Shown here in pieces: positions 9,508 through 17,589 of a stretch of DNA of 64,000 bases. Within the stretch, counting starts at the first letter, position 1, and every line of letters begins with the position of its first letter. The notes below the pieces were generated by a model. That model searched no databases and was not told the origin of the DNA. It worked only from the letters and a program-made list of their open reading frames with translations. The DNA is from Sulfurovum sp. UBA12169 (GTDB lineage Bacteria; Campylobacterota; Campylobacteria; Campylobacterales; Sulfurovaceae): NCBI GenBank assembly GCA_002742845.1, contig DLUH01000001.1:641651-705650 (forward strand), given 5' to 3'. The position numbers were made by a program, and so were the translations under genes.

Positions 9508-10313
9508 TCTTTTGCGCCCAGTTTTTTAATCTCTTCACAAGTAAACCCTGCTTCTTTTCTTGCAGCAACATTGATATGCGGTCTATGCTTTGCAAACAAT
9601 TTGTAACGATCAAGTATGTCAAAATAGACACTCTCTTTCACGCCTTCTTTTTTGCAAAGATATTTGAACCATTTATCCCCTTTGTGCACATGGACTATCT
9701 CTTCTTGATAGATCACCCTCAAAGCATTTATCAATACCGCGACCTTAGGATCTTTATGTTTATTTTCAAGTTTTTTAATAATTTGAGGATTAACATCAAG
9801 CCCGGAGGCTTCATAATAACGGGGCACAACAGCCATGCGATCCAAGATACTTTGTGCGGTATGGTGTGCCGCATCAAAAAGCCCGCAATGCACAGGAAAA
9901 TCCCCATAAACATAACCCAGTGACCCAAGCAGCGCTTCAAGCATTTTATAATGACGTATTTCATCCTGGGCAACTTCAAGCCAATCCATCTTGTAAGCCA
10001 TCGGCATTTTCGGATAACGATACACGGCATCCAGCGCCAAGTCGATAGCAGAATATTCGATATGTGCAATAGCGTGCACTAAGACTGCCAATCCTTCCGG
10101 TGTGTCAAAATCTTTTCTTTCGGGGAGTGCCCTGGGATCAACAATTTGACATTTTGAAGCATACGAAGGCTTCTCAAATACCACAGGAACAAAATCGACG
10201 CTTTGGCTTATTTCATTTTTGGTACAATACTCCAAACATTGAACAGTCAATACCTCTTTCATGACAATATCATCACTTAAAATGGCTGTTTTTAAAACAT
10301 CGTATATATTCAT
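9498..10313 (-). CDS. DUF455 family ferritin-like protein
   Basis: A 271-residue protein of the DUF455 family, related in fold to ferritin-like di-iron proteins and MiaE. Candidate metal ligands lie in HAIAHIEYSAIDLALDA, VAQDEIRHYKMLEALLGSLG and YQEEIVHVHKGDKW, which give the paired E/H pattern of a four-helix di-iron site. The biochemical reaction is unknown. Its start codon is only 14 bp from the start of the divergent MBL gene. A perfect -10 box lies six bases upstream of the ATG and there is no ribosome-binding site, so the mRNA may be leaderless. It reads into lpxK. Confidence 0.85.
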   Translation of the reverse strand: MNIYDVLKTAILSDDIVMKEVLTVQCLEYCTKNEISQSVDFVPVVFEKPSYASKCQIVDPRALPERKDFDTPEGLAVLVHAIAHIEYSAIDLALDAVYRYPKMPMAYKMDWLEVAQDEIRHYKMLEALLGSLGYVYGDFPVHCGLFDAAHHTAQSILDRMAVVPRYYEASGLDVNPQIIKKLENKHKDPKVAVLINALRVIYQEEIVHVHKGDKWFKYLCKKEGVKESVYFDILDRYKLFAKHRPHINVAARKEAGFTCEEIKKLGAKECL

Positions 10314-10319
10314 AGGAGA

Positions 10320-10325
10320 ATTATA
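10320..10325 (-). promoter_or_regulatory. -10 box of the DUF455 gene, overlapping the divergent MBL start region
   Basis: On the minus strand TGTTATAAT is followed by six bases and then the DUF455 ATG (10313). On the plus strand the same 14 bp hold AGGAG, the ribosome site for the MBL gene (ATG at 10328). Promoter and ribosome site are therefore interlocked. Confidence 0.55.
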
Positions 10326-10327
10326 AC

Positions 10328-10939
10328 ATGCAAATCAAAATCCAACCTATGGGACCCTATCAAACCAACTGCTATATTGTCACTGTTGACGGCAAAGATT
10401 TTATTATTGATCCCGGTGTCGGTGCGGCCAAATGGGTCATGGAACATACAGTCAATCCTGTAGCCATTCTAAACACACATGGACATTTTGATCACGTGTG
10501 GAGCAATGCCGAACTTAAAGAGAAACTCAACATCCCTCTTTATGCCCCAAAAGAGGATCTGTTCATGTTAATGAATGATCCGCTTGGGCAAGGAACCCCT
10601 CCAAGTAAACCGGATTATCTTGTCAGCAATGACGAAACTATTGAAATCAAAAACGTAAAAATCACATTTCTCCATTTTCCGGGGCATACGCCGGGTTGCA
10701 GTGTAATCCAAATCGGCGATGTCTGGTTTAGCGGCGATTTTCTCTTTGAACGGTCTATCGGCAGATGGGACTTTCCTGCATCAGACGGTAAAGAAATGGT
10801 AAAGAGTTTGGAAAAAGCAATGAAAACCAAAGAAGATTACACAATCTACCCTGGCCACGGAATGAATACTACGCTCAAGGCAGAACAAAAAACAATGCCT
10901 TATTGGATTGAACAAGTCAAGCACACCATCAACTCATAA
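10328..10939 (+). CDS. MBL-fold metallo-hydrolase (glyoxalase II-like)
   Basis: A 203-residue cytoplasmic metallo-beta-lactamase-fold hydrolase. The metal-binding motif THGHFDH is near residue 55. Further ligands are the histidine in HFPGHTPG, the aspartate in FSGDFLF and the C-terminal histidine in YPGHGMNT. This is the compact hydroxyacylglutathione-hydrolase-like subfamily without the C-terminal glutathione-binding domain. The substrate is therefore open and could be a small thioester. The start is set by AGGAG nine bases upstream. It is divergent from DUF455 and convergent with hsrA. Confidence 0.88.
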   Translation: MQIKIQPMGPYQTNCYIVTVDGKDFIIDPGVGAAKWVMEHTVNPVAILNTHGHFDHVWSNAELKEKLNIPLYAPKEDLFMLMNDPLGQGTPPSKPDYLVSNDETIEIKNVKITFLHFPGHTPGCSVIQIGDVWFSGDFLFERSIGRWDFPASDGKEMVKSLEKAMKTKEDYTIYPGHGMNTTLKAEQKTMPYWIEQVKHTINS

Positions 10940-10958
10940 GGCGCCTGACTTTTTCACA

Positions 10959-11618
10959 TTAATATGAAAATTTATATCCGCGACGTCTTACGGTGTGTAT
11001 CACCTGAAAGCCCAAAATGCTTTTTAAGCGTTTGCGTATTTGGTTGATTGCTACCTCAACTGTGTTGTCGCTCACGTATTCAGGTTCTTCCCATAGCGCG
11101 TTGATAATTTCGTCTTTTGAAAATACACGCTGTTTACGTAATGCCAGATAGGCCAAAATATCAAATGTCTTTCCGTTAAGTGAAACAATTTTCTCATCAT
11201 ATTCTATTTTTTTATTGGCGATATCAATCACCAACTTGCCTATATCAACTTTGGTACCAAAAAGATGTCTCATGTTTGCCAGCACTCTCGCTGCAACAAG
11301 ATCCGGATACTCACAATGCTGATAGATGACATCATCCACGCCCAAAGAGAAAAAACCGGCTTGCTGACGATAATTGCTCGTCAATATCATAATCTTTGTT
11401 TCGCTCTTTTTCTTTTTCACCTCATTAACATAGCGCTCCAGCGAAAACCTGACACCCTCATCCACAATAATCACCAATTCATAATGTCTAAAATCCGTAA
11501 AGTTGGTTGCATCATACATGTCTCTTGCATTGTCAACGATACAGATAAAATATTTATCTAATTCTGCTTCAAGGTGTTTGACGTACTCTTCTTCAAAACC
11601 TACTGTTAATATTCTCAT
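10959..11618 (-). CDS. hsrA: Atypical orphan OmpR-type response regulator (HsrA/HP1043-like)
   Basis: A 219-residue protein with a receiver-like domain (1-110) and an OmpR-type winged-helix DNA-binding domain (about 120-219). The second domain carries WEEPE, VEVAINQIRKRL and the C-terminal TVRRRGYKF, close to Helicobacter HP1043 and Campylobacter CosR. The receiver is degenerate: in HYELVIIVDEG the phosphoacceptor position holds Val52 with Asp shifted by one, and the N-terminal acidic pair is FEEE. HP1043-type regulators act without phosphorylation and control essential and oxidative-stress genes. No histidine kinase is nearby. Two similar boxes 21 bp apart lie upstream. The symbol is given by homology to HsrA. 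Confidence 0.85.
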   Translation of the reverse strand: MRILTVGFEEEYVKHLEAELDKYFICIVDNARDMYDATNFTDFRHYELVIIVDEGVRFSLERYVNEVKKKKSETKIMILTSNYRQQAGFFSLGVDDVIYQHCEYPDLVAARVLANMRHLFGTKVDIGKLVIDIANKKIEYDEKIVSLNGKTFDILAYLALRKQRVFSKDEIINALWEEPEYVSDNTVEVAINQIRKRLKSILGFQVIHTVRRRGYKFSY

Positions 11619-11702
11619 TTATGCGCTTTCCTACCTAACCAAAGAAAACATCCTAAAACTTAATGAAAAGCGGTTTCCTTTTTTAATTGGCTATTTATAG
11701 CG

Positions 11703-11734
11703 AAAAGTAGCTTATTTAAAAATAAAAGTAACTT
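11703..11734. promoter_or_regulatory. Paired direct repeat upstream of hsrA (candidate operator)
   Basis: AAAAGTAGCTT (11703-11713) and AAAAGTAACTT (11724-11734) match at ten of eleven bases and start exactly 21 bp apart, two helical turns. They lie about 85-116 bp upstream of the hsrA start. HP1043-family regulators bind their own promoters as dimers on direct repeats, so autoregulation is a reasonable inference, but no site has been shown here. Confidence 0.4.
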
Positions 11735-11786
11735 TTAGGTTATCTTGGATATTTTATTACTTTTTATGCAATGACCTTCTATTTGC

Positions 11787-12695
11787 CTATAATTTTACAA
11801 GCTTTTTTGCCTTAATGTAAACTCTTTTGGGCGCAGGATAGCCCTCTATCGTCTTTGTAGAATCATTAGGGTCTAGAAAATCCCCCAGACTTTGGGTATC
11901 TATCCACTCAGTTTTTCGCTGCTCATTGAGATCTGTTTTCATCACAGCAAGTATCTCCACCTCATCAAACCCGGCTCTAAAGCACCAGTTTTTAAGCGCA
12001 TTGACTGTAGGAATGAAATAGATATTGGGAATCTTTGAATATCGGTCTTTTGGCGTGAGACAGAGCTCCCCTTCCCCGTCTATCATAAATGTATCCAAAA
12101 TCAGTTCACCGCCTTGATTGAGCCCTTTATAGAGAGATTTAAGCATTAAAACAGGATCGGAGCGATGATAGAGAACCCCCAGACAAAAAAGCACATCAAA
12201 CCGATGCTCGTAATATTCTACGTGCTCAACGCCTAAAAGCTCATAAGTGATATCACTCTGAATAAAATGATCGATAAACGCAAACTGCGTATAATAGAGT
12301 GCCGAGGGGTCAAATCCTACAAGTTTTTTGGGATTGTGCTTTAGCATACGAAACAAATAGTAGCCATTATTGCAACCGATATCGCCTACAATTTTGTCTT
12401 TGAGGTCAAAAAATGGCTCAAGCAGATTATACTTGATAAAACTCTGCCACTCGGTATCAATCAATAAAGAATCCACCCTAAAGGGTCCCTTGCGCCAAGG
12501 TTTCATCATGCGAGCCGTCTCCTCAATGAGAGCCTGCTGTTCTGGCGTGACGGCATCAAAAGCGATAGTGACGCAGTCACCTAGCGTAATATGGCTATCC
12601 AAGCAAGGTAAGCTTTGCACGGCTTCCTGAAGCGGTGCAATATTTTTCCATCCCAACCATTTTTGGCGCTCATGGCGTAATGCGGCTAAATCCAT
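11787..12695 (-). CDS. cmoB: tRNA U34 carboxymethyltransferase
   Basis: CmoB transfers a carboxymethyl group from carboxy-SAM to 5-hydroxyuridine at the tRNA wobble position, giving cmo5U. The 302 residues show the family-specific N-terminal region (RKGPFRVDSLLIDTEWQS), then the Rossmann fold with GDIGCNNGYYLFRM and the acidic residue in LVGFDPSALY. LGVLYHRSDP is also characteristic of CmoB. The partner CmoA, which makes carboxy-SAM, is not in this window. The gene starts four bases after the cyclophilin stop codon and has no obvious ribosome site, so it probably relies on translation coupling. Confidence 0.93.
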   Translation of the reverse strand: MDLAALRHERQKWLGWKNIAPLQEAVQSLPCLDSHITLGDCVTIAFDAVTPEQQALIEETARMMKPWRKGPFRVDSLLIDTEWQSFIKYNLLEPFFDLKDKIVGDIGCNNGYYLFRMLKHNPKKLVGFDPSALYYTQFAFIDHFIQSDITYELLGVEHVEYYEHRFDVLFCLGVLYHRSDPVLMLKSLYKGLNQGGELILDTFMIDGEGELCLTPKDRYSKIPNIYFIPTVNALKNWCFRAGFDEVEILAVMKTDLNEQRKTEWIDTQSLGDFLDPNDSTKTIEGYPAPKRVYIKAKKLVKL

Positions 12696-12699
12696 AAAA

Positions 12700-13266
12700 C
12701 TATCTAAGGTAGGCTTTTTTTATGACTTGATCAAACAACGGTCTGTCGTTGCCGGGGGAAACTGTGACATTTTCAATCTTTTGGACCACTTCTTGTCCTT
12801 TGATCACCTCTCCAAAGATCGTATATCCTCCATTTAGCCATGCAGTGGGCGCCACAGTGATAAAAAATTGGCTCCCGTTGGTGTTAGGCCCCCTGTTTGC
12901 CATAGCAAGCAAAAAAGGTTTGTCAAAAACCAAATTGGGGGCATACTCATTTTTAAACTCTTTTTTCCAAATTGACTCTCCTCCCATGCCTGTGCCTGTG
13001 GGGTCACCCCCCTGGATCATAAAACCTTTGATGACACGGTGAAAGATAATGCCGTCATAATAGCCGTTTTTAACATGTGTGACAAAATTCTCTACAGCCA
13101 AAGGCGCAGCTTCAGGATAAAGTTTAAGCTCAATATTCCCAACATTTGTCTCAAGTACTACCACGGGCGATACTGTTTGATTTTCTTGGGGTTTGGACAC
13201 CTCTGCAGCATATGTATTTGCCGACAAAAATCCTATACACAACAGTGTTTGTAACCATTTTTTCAT
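12700..13266 (-). CDS. Cyclophilin-type peptidyl-prolyl isomerase, exported
   Basis: A 188-residue protein with a clear signal peptide (residues 1 to about 20, ending TYA-A), so it is periplasmic. The cyclophilin core starts with VVLETNVGNIELKLYPEAAP and holds the catalytic segment FHRVIKGFMIQGGD and NGSQFFITVAPT. This is the short prokaryotic PpiA/PpiB type. It catalyses cis-trans isomerisation at proline and helps fold exported proteins. Its start overlaps the stop of the preceding 97-residue gene as TAATG, with AAGGGTG upstream. Confidence 0.92.
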   Translation of the reverse strand: MKKWLQTLLCIGFLSANTYAAEVSKPQENQTVSPVVVLETNVGNIELKLYPEAAPLAVENFVTHVKNGYYDGIIFHRVIKGFMIQGGDPTGTGMGGESIWKKEFKNEYAPNLVFDKPFLLAMANRGPNTNGSQFFITVAPTAWLNGGYTIFGEVIKGQEVVQKIENVTVSPGNDRPLFDQVIKKAYLR

Positions 13267-13559
13267 TATACACCCTTATCACATTTATCTATTTTTAATT
13301 TTTTAAGCACTTTAGTAAAAAAATCGCCGCCCTCCCTGTGCATATCATCGTGAAACTCTAAACAAATCGCTTGAATTTCTGGGTGTTCGGTTGAAATTTT
13401 GTCAAAAATCAAAGGGGCTTGTCCTGTCTCTTTCTTTACGTCATCAATTACTTGCAAAATCTCTTTTTTCAAGCTTTGGTTGTCGCCAAAAACAAGACTC
13501 AACCCCCCATAACGTTCTTCCATTCTTAAGCGTGCTTTGATTTCTTTACATCGATCCAT
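13266..13559 (-). CDS. Hypothetical protein, 97 residues
   Basis: Not recognised. It is a soluble, strongly charged protein with many Lys, Glu and Asp residues, no signal peptide and no membrane segment. Features are a central DNQSLKKEILQVIDDVKKE helix, a short EFHDDMHREGGDFF segment that could hold metal-like His/Asp/Glu residues, and a Lys/Cys-rich tail (KIDKCDKG). It is probably genuine: it has AAAGG before its ATG, its stop overlaps the cyclophilin start, and its length fits the gap between rny and the cyclophilin. A tandem 48-bp repeat lies directly upstream of its ribosome site. Confidence 0.6.
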   Translation of the reverse strand: MDRCKEIKARLRMEERYGGLSLVFGDNQSLKKEILQVIDDVKKETGQAPLIFDKISTEHPEIQAICLEFHDDMHREGGDFFTKVLKKLKIDKCDKGV

Positions 13560-13575
13560 TTTTTTACCTTTTTTA

Positions 13576-13713
13576 TTTAATATAACGCCTACGAAACAAA
13601 GTCCCGCAGGCTACGCTGACGCTATGTCCGCTTCAGCAGCGGGCTCGTGCGGCCAAGCCACACTTTTTAATATAACGCCTACGAAACAAAGTCCCGCAGG
13701 CTACGCTGACGCT
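13576..13713. repeat. Two perfect 48-bp direct repeats, 90-bp period
   Basis: Bases 13576-13623 and 13666-13713 are identical over 48 bp and separated by 42 bp of related, hairpin-rich sequence. The array fills the space between the rny stop and the ribosome site of the 97-residue gene. Read on the minus strand, each copy can fold GCCTGCG against CGTAGGC (seven pairs, one of them a G-U wobble, loop of eleven). The interval holds CCGCT-GCTGA-AGCGG. A decayed relative lies upstream of pheS (60203-60272). Confidence 0.9.
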
Positions 13714-13722
13714 GCTATTCTT

Positions 13723-15249
13723 CTATCTTGCATAGTATGTCGCCCGCGTTTCTCTAATAACATTGACTTTTATTTCGCCCGGATATTGTACCCTATCTTC
13801 TATCTCTTTTGCAATCTCCTTGCTTAGCAGCACTGCTTCATTGTCACTCATTTTGCTAGCATTGACAAAGACACGTATCTCTCTTCCTGCATTGATAGCA
13901 TAGGCATTTTCTACATATTCTTTAGAAATGGCGATCTGTTCTATCTCTTTGACCCGCTTTGTAAAACTCTCCAAAACCTCCCGTCTTGCTCCCGGCCGTG
14001 CAGCCGAAAGCGCATCAGCAGCACAAACGGCCGCACTCTCAATGCTGTTTGGTTTTTCATGCCCATGATGGGCGTAGATCGCATTGATTACCACAGGGTG
14101 TTCATTGTGCTTTCTGCAAAGTTCTGCGCCTATATCTACATGGGAGCCGCCCATATCCTGCGTCAATGCTTTGCCAATGTCATGCAGTAATCCTGCACGC
14201 ATTGCAAGCTTTTCGTCTCCCCCCATCTCTGCTGCCATCACTCTGGCAAGTTTAGCAACCTCAAGTGTATGCGCCAGAGCATTCTGTCCATAACTGGCAC
14301 GGTATTTCATACGACCTAAAAGCTTGACAAGCTCCTCATGCATAGGAAAAAGCCCTAAATCTATTAGAATATTTTCTCCCTCTTCGTATGTTTTTTGCTC
14401 AAATTCTTTCTCTACTTTTTCATGCACTTCTTCAATCCGGCCCGGATGGATACGCCCATCCTCTACTAAAATCTCTATGACTCTGGTTGCGATGGCTCTT
14501 CGGTAAAGATTGAAGCTGCTTACCAGTATCACTCCGGGCGTTTCGTCTATGACTATATCAACACCCAGCAGCATCTCTAAAGTTTTAATATTGCGTCCTT
14601 CTTTGCCAATGATACGCCCCTTGTGTTCATCGCTAGGCAAAGTAACAATATTGATTAGTCTTTCCCCTGCAAACTCACCTGCATAACGCGTAGTAGCCTG
14701 CGCTAAAATATAATTGGCTTTTCGCTCACCCTCTTCTTTGGCTAACTGTTCATATTTGCGTACAATGCCTGCCACTTCGGCACGACTCAACTCTTCTACT
14801 TTTTCAAGAATATAAGTCTTTGCCTCCTCTTTTGTGAGAGAAGCTATATGCTGCATTTTATCAATGGTCTGCATGATTGCCTCTTGCTTTTTGGCTTCAA
14901 GTTTTTCCAAACTTGTTTCTTTATTTCTAACTTTACTTATAAGAGAGTCAAGTTTTTTTTCTTTGGAGGCAATCTCTTTTGTTTGCAGAATTAACGTTCT
15001 CTGCCGCTCCTCTATCTGTGCCAAATTTTTTTGAAATTCACGTTCTTGCTCTATCTCATTTTCTTTAATTTTTACCCTGGATTCTTGCAGCAAAAGTTCA
15101 GCCTCGTTTTCTATAGCTTTTGCCTTTGCCTTCATTTCGAGTTCTATATGCGAAAATCTGTTATATGTACTATTTTTAAGCCATAGATAAAAACCTCCAG
15201 CCCCTATGGCTGCACCGGCGATACCTGATGCTCCTATAATTCCCAACAT
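13723..15249 (-). CDS. rny: Ribonuclease Y
   Basis: A membrane-anchored endoribonuclease that initiates mRNA decay. The 508 residues show the complete architecture: an N-terminal transmembrane anchor (about 2-22), a long charged coiled coil (about 25-190), a KH RNA-binding domain with IIGKEGRNIKTLE, and an HD phosphohydrolase domain with the metal motif LLHDIGKA followed by a conserved C-terminal segment. It is the probable first gene of rny, 97-residue protein, cyclophilin, cmoB. The 48-bp repeat array begins 10 bp after its stop. Confidence 0.96.
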   Translation of the reverse strand: MLGIIGASGIAGAAIGAGGFYLWLKNSTYNRFSHIELEMKAKAKAIENEAELLLQESRVKIKENEIEQEREFQKNLAQIEERQRTLILQTKEIASKEKKLDSLISKVRNKETSLEKLEAKKQEAIMQTIDKMQHIASLTKEEAKTYILEKVEELSRAEVAGIVRKYEQLAKEEGERKANYILAQATTRYAGEFAGERLINIVTLPSDEHKGRIIGKEGRNIKTLEMLLGVDIVIDETPGVILVSSFNLYRRAIATRVIEILVEDGRIHPGRIEEVHEKVEKEFEQKTYEEGENILIDLGLFPMHEELVKLLGRMKYRASYGQNALAHTLEVAKLARVMAAEMGGDEKLAMRAGLLHDIGKALTQDMGGSHVDIGAELCRKHNEHPVVINAIYAHHGHEKPNSIESAAVCAADALSAARPGARREVLESFTKRVKEIEQIAISKEYVENAYAINAGREIRVFVNASKMSDNEAVLLSKEIAKEIEDRVQYPGEIKVNVIRETRATYYAR

Positions 15250-15279
15250 TGTTTTTCCTTTAATTGTGAAAGAAAAAGC

Positions 15280-15831
15280 CTAAAAATGTATATACTGCGG
15301 CGTGATAATGCTATCAGCCTTCACATCATAATGATCTGTGACTTCTTTCTTGCTGTAGCACCATTGACGTGCTACAAATACAGTTTTTTTGATATTTTTA
15401 ATCTCTTTTTCATAAAATCTATCATACATGCCTTTGCCAAAGCCGACACGCCTTAATGTACTGTCGGATCCCACTATAGGTACGATAGCTAAATCTATTT
15501 GTTTCTTTTTAAATTGTCTTGAGTCTTTAGGCTCTTTAATCCCAAAGCGTTTTTTTTCTAGCGGTAATCTATATTTTACCAATCTAAAACTTTTACCTTC
15601 CATAAAAGGCACATAGAGATCTTTTTTTTCTCTACGCAAACGGTTGATGAGAGGATTGATATTCACTTCGGTGCCCAACGGAAGGTAAAGCATAATTCTT
15701 TTTGCTTTGCATTGGTTTATAAGTTGATAAAGCGAATCCAAAACGATCTTATCCTTTTTAAATGCGCCGGTTTTGCTTGCTTTTTCCAAACGTTTTAAGC
15801 ATAAAGCTCTAAAACTATTTTTATTCATCAT
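15280..15831 (-). CDS. 5-formyltetrahydrofolate cyclo-ligase
   Basis: This enzyme converts 5-formyl-THF to 5,10-methenyl-THF with ATP, returning a storage folate to the one-carbon pool. The 183 residues fit the MTHFS/YgfA family: an N-terminal basic helix, the YLPLGTEVNINPLI substrate segment and the C-terminal GFGKGMYDRFYE, whose glycine- and lysine-rich loop binds nucleotide. It is separated from rny by 30 bp and faces away from the TlpA-like gene, whose start is about 50 bp away, so their promoters share that short region. Confidence 0.9.
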   Translation of the reverse strand: MMNKNSFRALCLKRLEKASKTGAFKKDKIVLDSLYQLINQCKAKRIMLYLPLGTEVNINPLINRLRREKKDLYVPFMEGKSFRLVKYRLPLEKKRFGIKEPKDSRQFKKKQIDLAIVPIVGSDSTLRRVGFGKGMYDRFYEKEIKNIKKTVFVARQWCYSKKEVTDHYDVKADSIITPQYIHF

Positions 15832-15851
15832 ATCCCTAAGTGCTCTTTCGT

Positions 15852-15857
15852 TATAAT
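15852..15857 (+). promoter_or_regulatory. -10 box for tlpA-like gene and ftsY
   Basis: A perfect TATAAT 28 bases before the TTG start of the lipoprotein gene. It probably drives a two-gene transcript including ftsY, which begins 14 bp after the first stop. Confidence 0.5.
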
Positions 15858-15884
15858 TTAGATTATTATACCCAAAGGAAGAGT

Positions 15885-16535
15885 TTGAAAAAAGTGTATT
15901 CTCTTTTGTTTATCATCATTCTCTTTGTATTGGGGGGGTGTGACGATAAAAAAAATAAAAATTCTACCATTGTCACAGAAAATACAACCCAAATAGTACA
16001 AACAGACAAAAATGAATCATTTCCGGAAAAAAATATTTCACTCAACGGCAATGTCACTCAAATTGCGACTTATGCATTTACACTAAGTGATTTGCAGCAA
16101 AAGAGCCATAAAGGAACACTGAAGGATAGAGCTATCTTCCTGGAAGGGATCAATACTCCTGTGGTAATATTCCATTTTTTTGCTACCTGGTGTCCTCCTT
16201 GTGCAGGAGAAGCTCCTTATCTGTCAGATCTTCAACAAAAATATCCTCAAGAACTTTTTATTGCAGGGATTACGGTTAATGATACTCCAACGCGAGAAGT
16301 ACTGGAAAAATTCATCCAAGAAAATCATGCCGATTATTATATTTCTACTACCCTGGAGAACGATGCTTTGGCAACAAAAATAGCAGAAGGATTGGATCTT
16401 GACAGTAATTTTTCTCTTCCTCTTACCATAATTTATCATAACGGAAAATATTTTTCGCATTATGAAGGTGCGGTTCCCATAGAAATACTAGAGCATGATA
16501 TACGAGAAGCGATCAAAGACTTAAAACAAGAATAA
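15885..16535 (+). CDS. TlpA-like thioredoxin-fold lipoprotein
   Basis: An exported thiol:disulfide protein of about 216 residues. I chose the TTG at 15885 because GGAAGAG lies directly before it and because translation then begins [13 protein letters not shown], a compact lipoprotein signal ending in the lipobox LGGC. A 15-codon upstream extension would spoil the signal peptide. The mature protein has a Ser/Asn/Thr-rich linker and a thioredoxin fold with CPPC in [14 protein letters not shown]. This is the TlpA/ResA group, usually reducing periplasmic cysteines for cytochrome c maturation or similar. No cytochrome gene lies nearby, so the partner is unknown. Confidence 0.85.
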   Translation: MKKVYSLLFIIILFVLGGCDDKKNKNSTIVTENTTQIVQTDKNESFPEKNISLNGNVTQIATYAFTLSDLQQKSHKGTLKDRAIFLEGINTPVVIFHFFATWCPPCAGEAPYLSDLQQKYPQELFIAGITVNDTPTREVLEKFIQENHADYYISTTLENDALATKIAEGLDLDSNFSLPLTIIYHNGKYFSHYEGAVPIEILEHDIREAIKDLKQE

Positions 16536-16549
16536 AGGATTTTAAATAT

Positions 16550-17416
16550 ATGTTCAACCTGTTTAAAAAAGTATTAGGCAAAACAAACGAAGCGATCAAA
16601 GAAATAGTGCCTACCAAACGCAAGGAAATATCCAAAGAAGAGTTTGAAGATATCTTGTTGGAAGCGGATGTAAGTTACGATCTCCTAGAAAGATTGCTGG
16701 AGCCTCTGGGTGCCAAAATAAATCGTATTCAAGCATTTAACTCACTTATCTCTGTATTCCAATACAAAGCTGACTTCAAAGAAAGCGGAGCAAAACCTTA
16801 TGTAGAGATGATTATTGGTGTAAACGGTGCAGGCAAAACAACAACCATCTCCAAGCTGGCTTACCGCTACAAAGAAGCCGGACATAGCGTGATCCTTGGT
16901 GCGGGTGACACCTTTCGTGCCGCAGCCATAGAGCAGCTGAGCAGATGGGCAGACAAACTGAATATACCGATTGTTGCCACACGGCAAGGACATGATCCGT
17001 CGGCAGTAGTTTACGACACTATCGAATCTGCAAAAGCCAAAAAGATAGATCATGTCATTATCGACACCGCAGGAAGGCTTCACACTCAAACCAATCTCGC
17101 CGAAGAACTAAAAAAAATGATACGTGTTGCAAACAAATCACTAGAGGGAGCTCCTCATCGCAAAATGCTTATTTTAGACGGCACCCAAGGAACTTCTGCC
17201 ATCAATCAAGCAAAAACCTTTAATGAAATGATCGGCATTGACGGAATCATCATTACCAAACTTGACGGGACGGCAAAAGGCGGCTCTGTGCTTAGCATAG
17301 CAGATGAGCTTCGGCTGCCTATTTTTTATATCGGTACCGGAGAGCAGCCGAAAGACCTTATTCGATTTAAAGCCAACGAATATGTCAATACGATTTTAGA
17401 TGAAATATTTGTATAA
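16550..17416 (+). CDS. ftsY: Signal recognition particle receptor FtsY
   Basis: FtsY docks the SRP-ribosome complex at the inner membrane. The 288-residue protein has the NG domains with only a short basic N-terminus and no long acidic A domain. GTPase motifs are visible: G1 [14 protein letters not shown], the insertion-box DTFRAAA, G3 DTAGR and G4 [10 protein letters not shown]. The C-terminal GTGEQPKDL loop is also typical. AAAGGA precedes the ATG, and the gene follows the TlpA-like lipoprotein after 14 bp. Confidence 0.96.
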   Translation: MFNLFKKVLGKTNEAIKEIVPTKRKEISKEEFEDILLEADVSYDLLERLLEPLGAKINRIQAFNSLISVFQYKADFKESGAKPYVEMIIGVNGAGKTTTISKLAYRYKEAGHSVILGAGDTFRAAAIEQLSRWADKLNIPIVATRQGHDPSAVVYDTIESAKAKKIDHVIIDTAGRLHTQTNLAEELKKMIRVANKSLEGAPHRKMLILDGTQGTSAINQAKTFNEMIGIDGIIITKLDGTAKGGSVLSIADELRLPIFYIGTGEQPKDLIRFKANEYVNTILDEIFV

Positions 17417-17464
17417 AATAGACTCAAATTTTTAAATGTTTTCGATACTTACAAAATAGTATTT

Positions 17465-17505
17465 TGTTTTAACGAAACAATGCCCATGCTCTTTCTCTTG
17501 GGCAT
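17465..17505. terminator. Candidate terminator between ftsY and plsC
   Basis: Two adjacent inverted repeats in the 173-bp gap between convergent genes: TTGTTT/AAACAA (about 17465-17480) and ATGCCCA/TGGGCAT (17480-17486 with 17499-17505, loop of 12). Neither is followed by a strong T run, so termination is inferred from position and pairing. Confidence 0.35.
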
Positions 17506-17589
17506 AATTCCCAAGCGATACTCTTGAGATACATGCTTTGTCATTGTATCAATCTAAAAATATTCTTTTTTCACAACGCAAAACTCATT

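Noticed and set aside
13576..13713. A two-repeat CRISPR
   Set aside because: Only two 48-bp repeats, one 42-bp interval that itself belongs to the repeating element (a decayed copy of it occurs near pheS), and no cas gene.
13537..13827. A 96-residue plus-strand reading with two copies of a FNITPTKQSPAGYADA segment
   Set aside because: The repetition comes only from the 48-bp DNA repeat, whose 90-bp period happens to keep the frame. It overlaps the rny end and the start of the 97-residue gene on the other strand.
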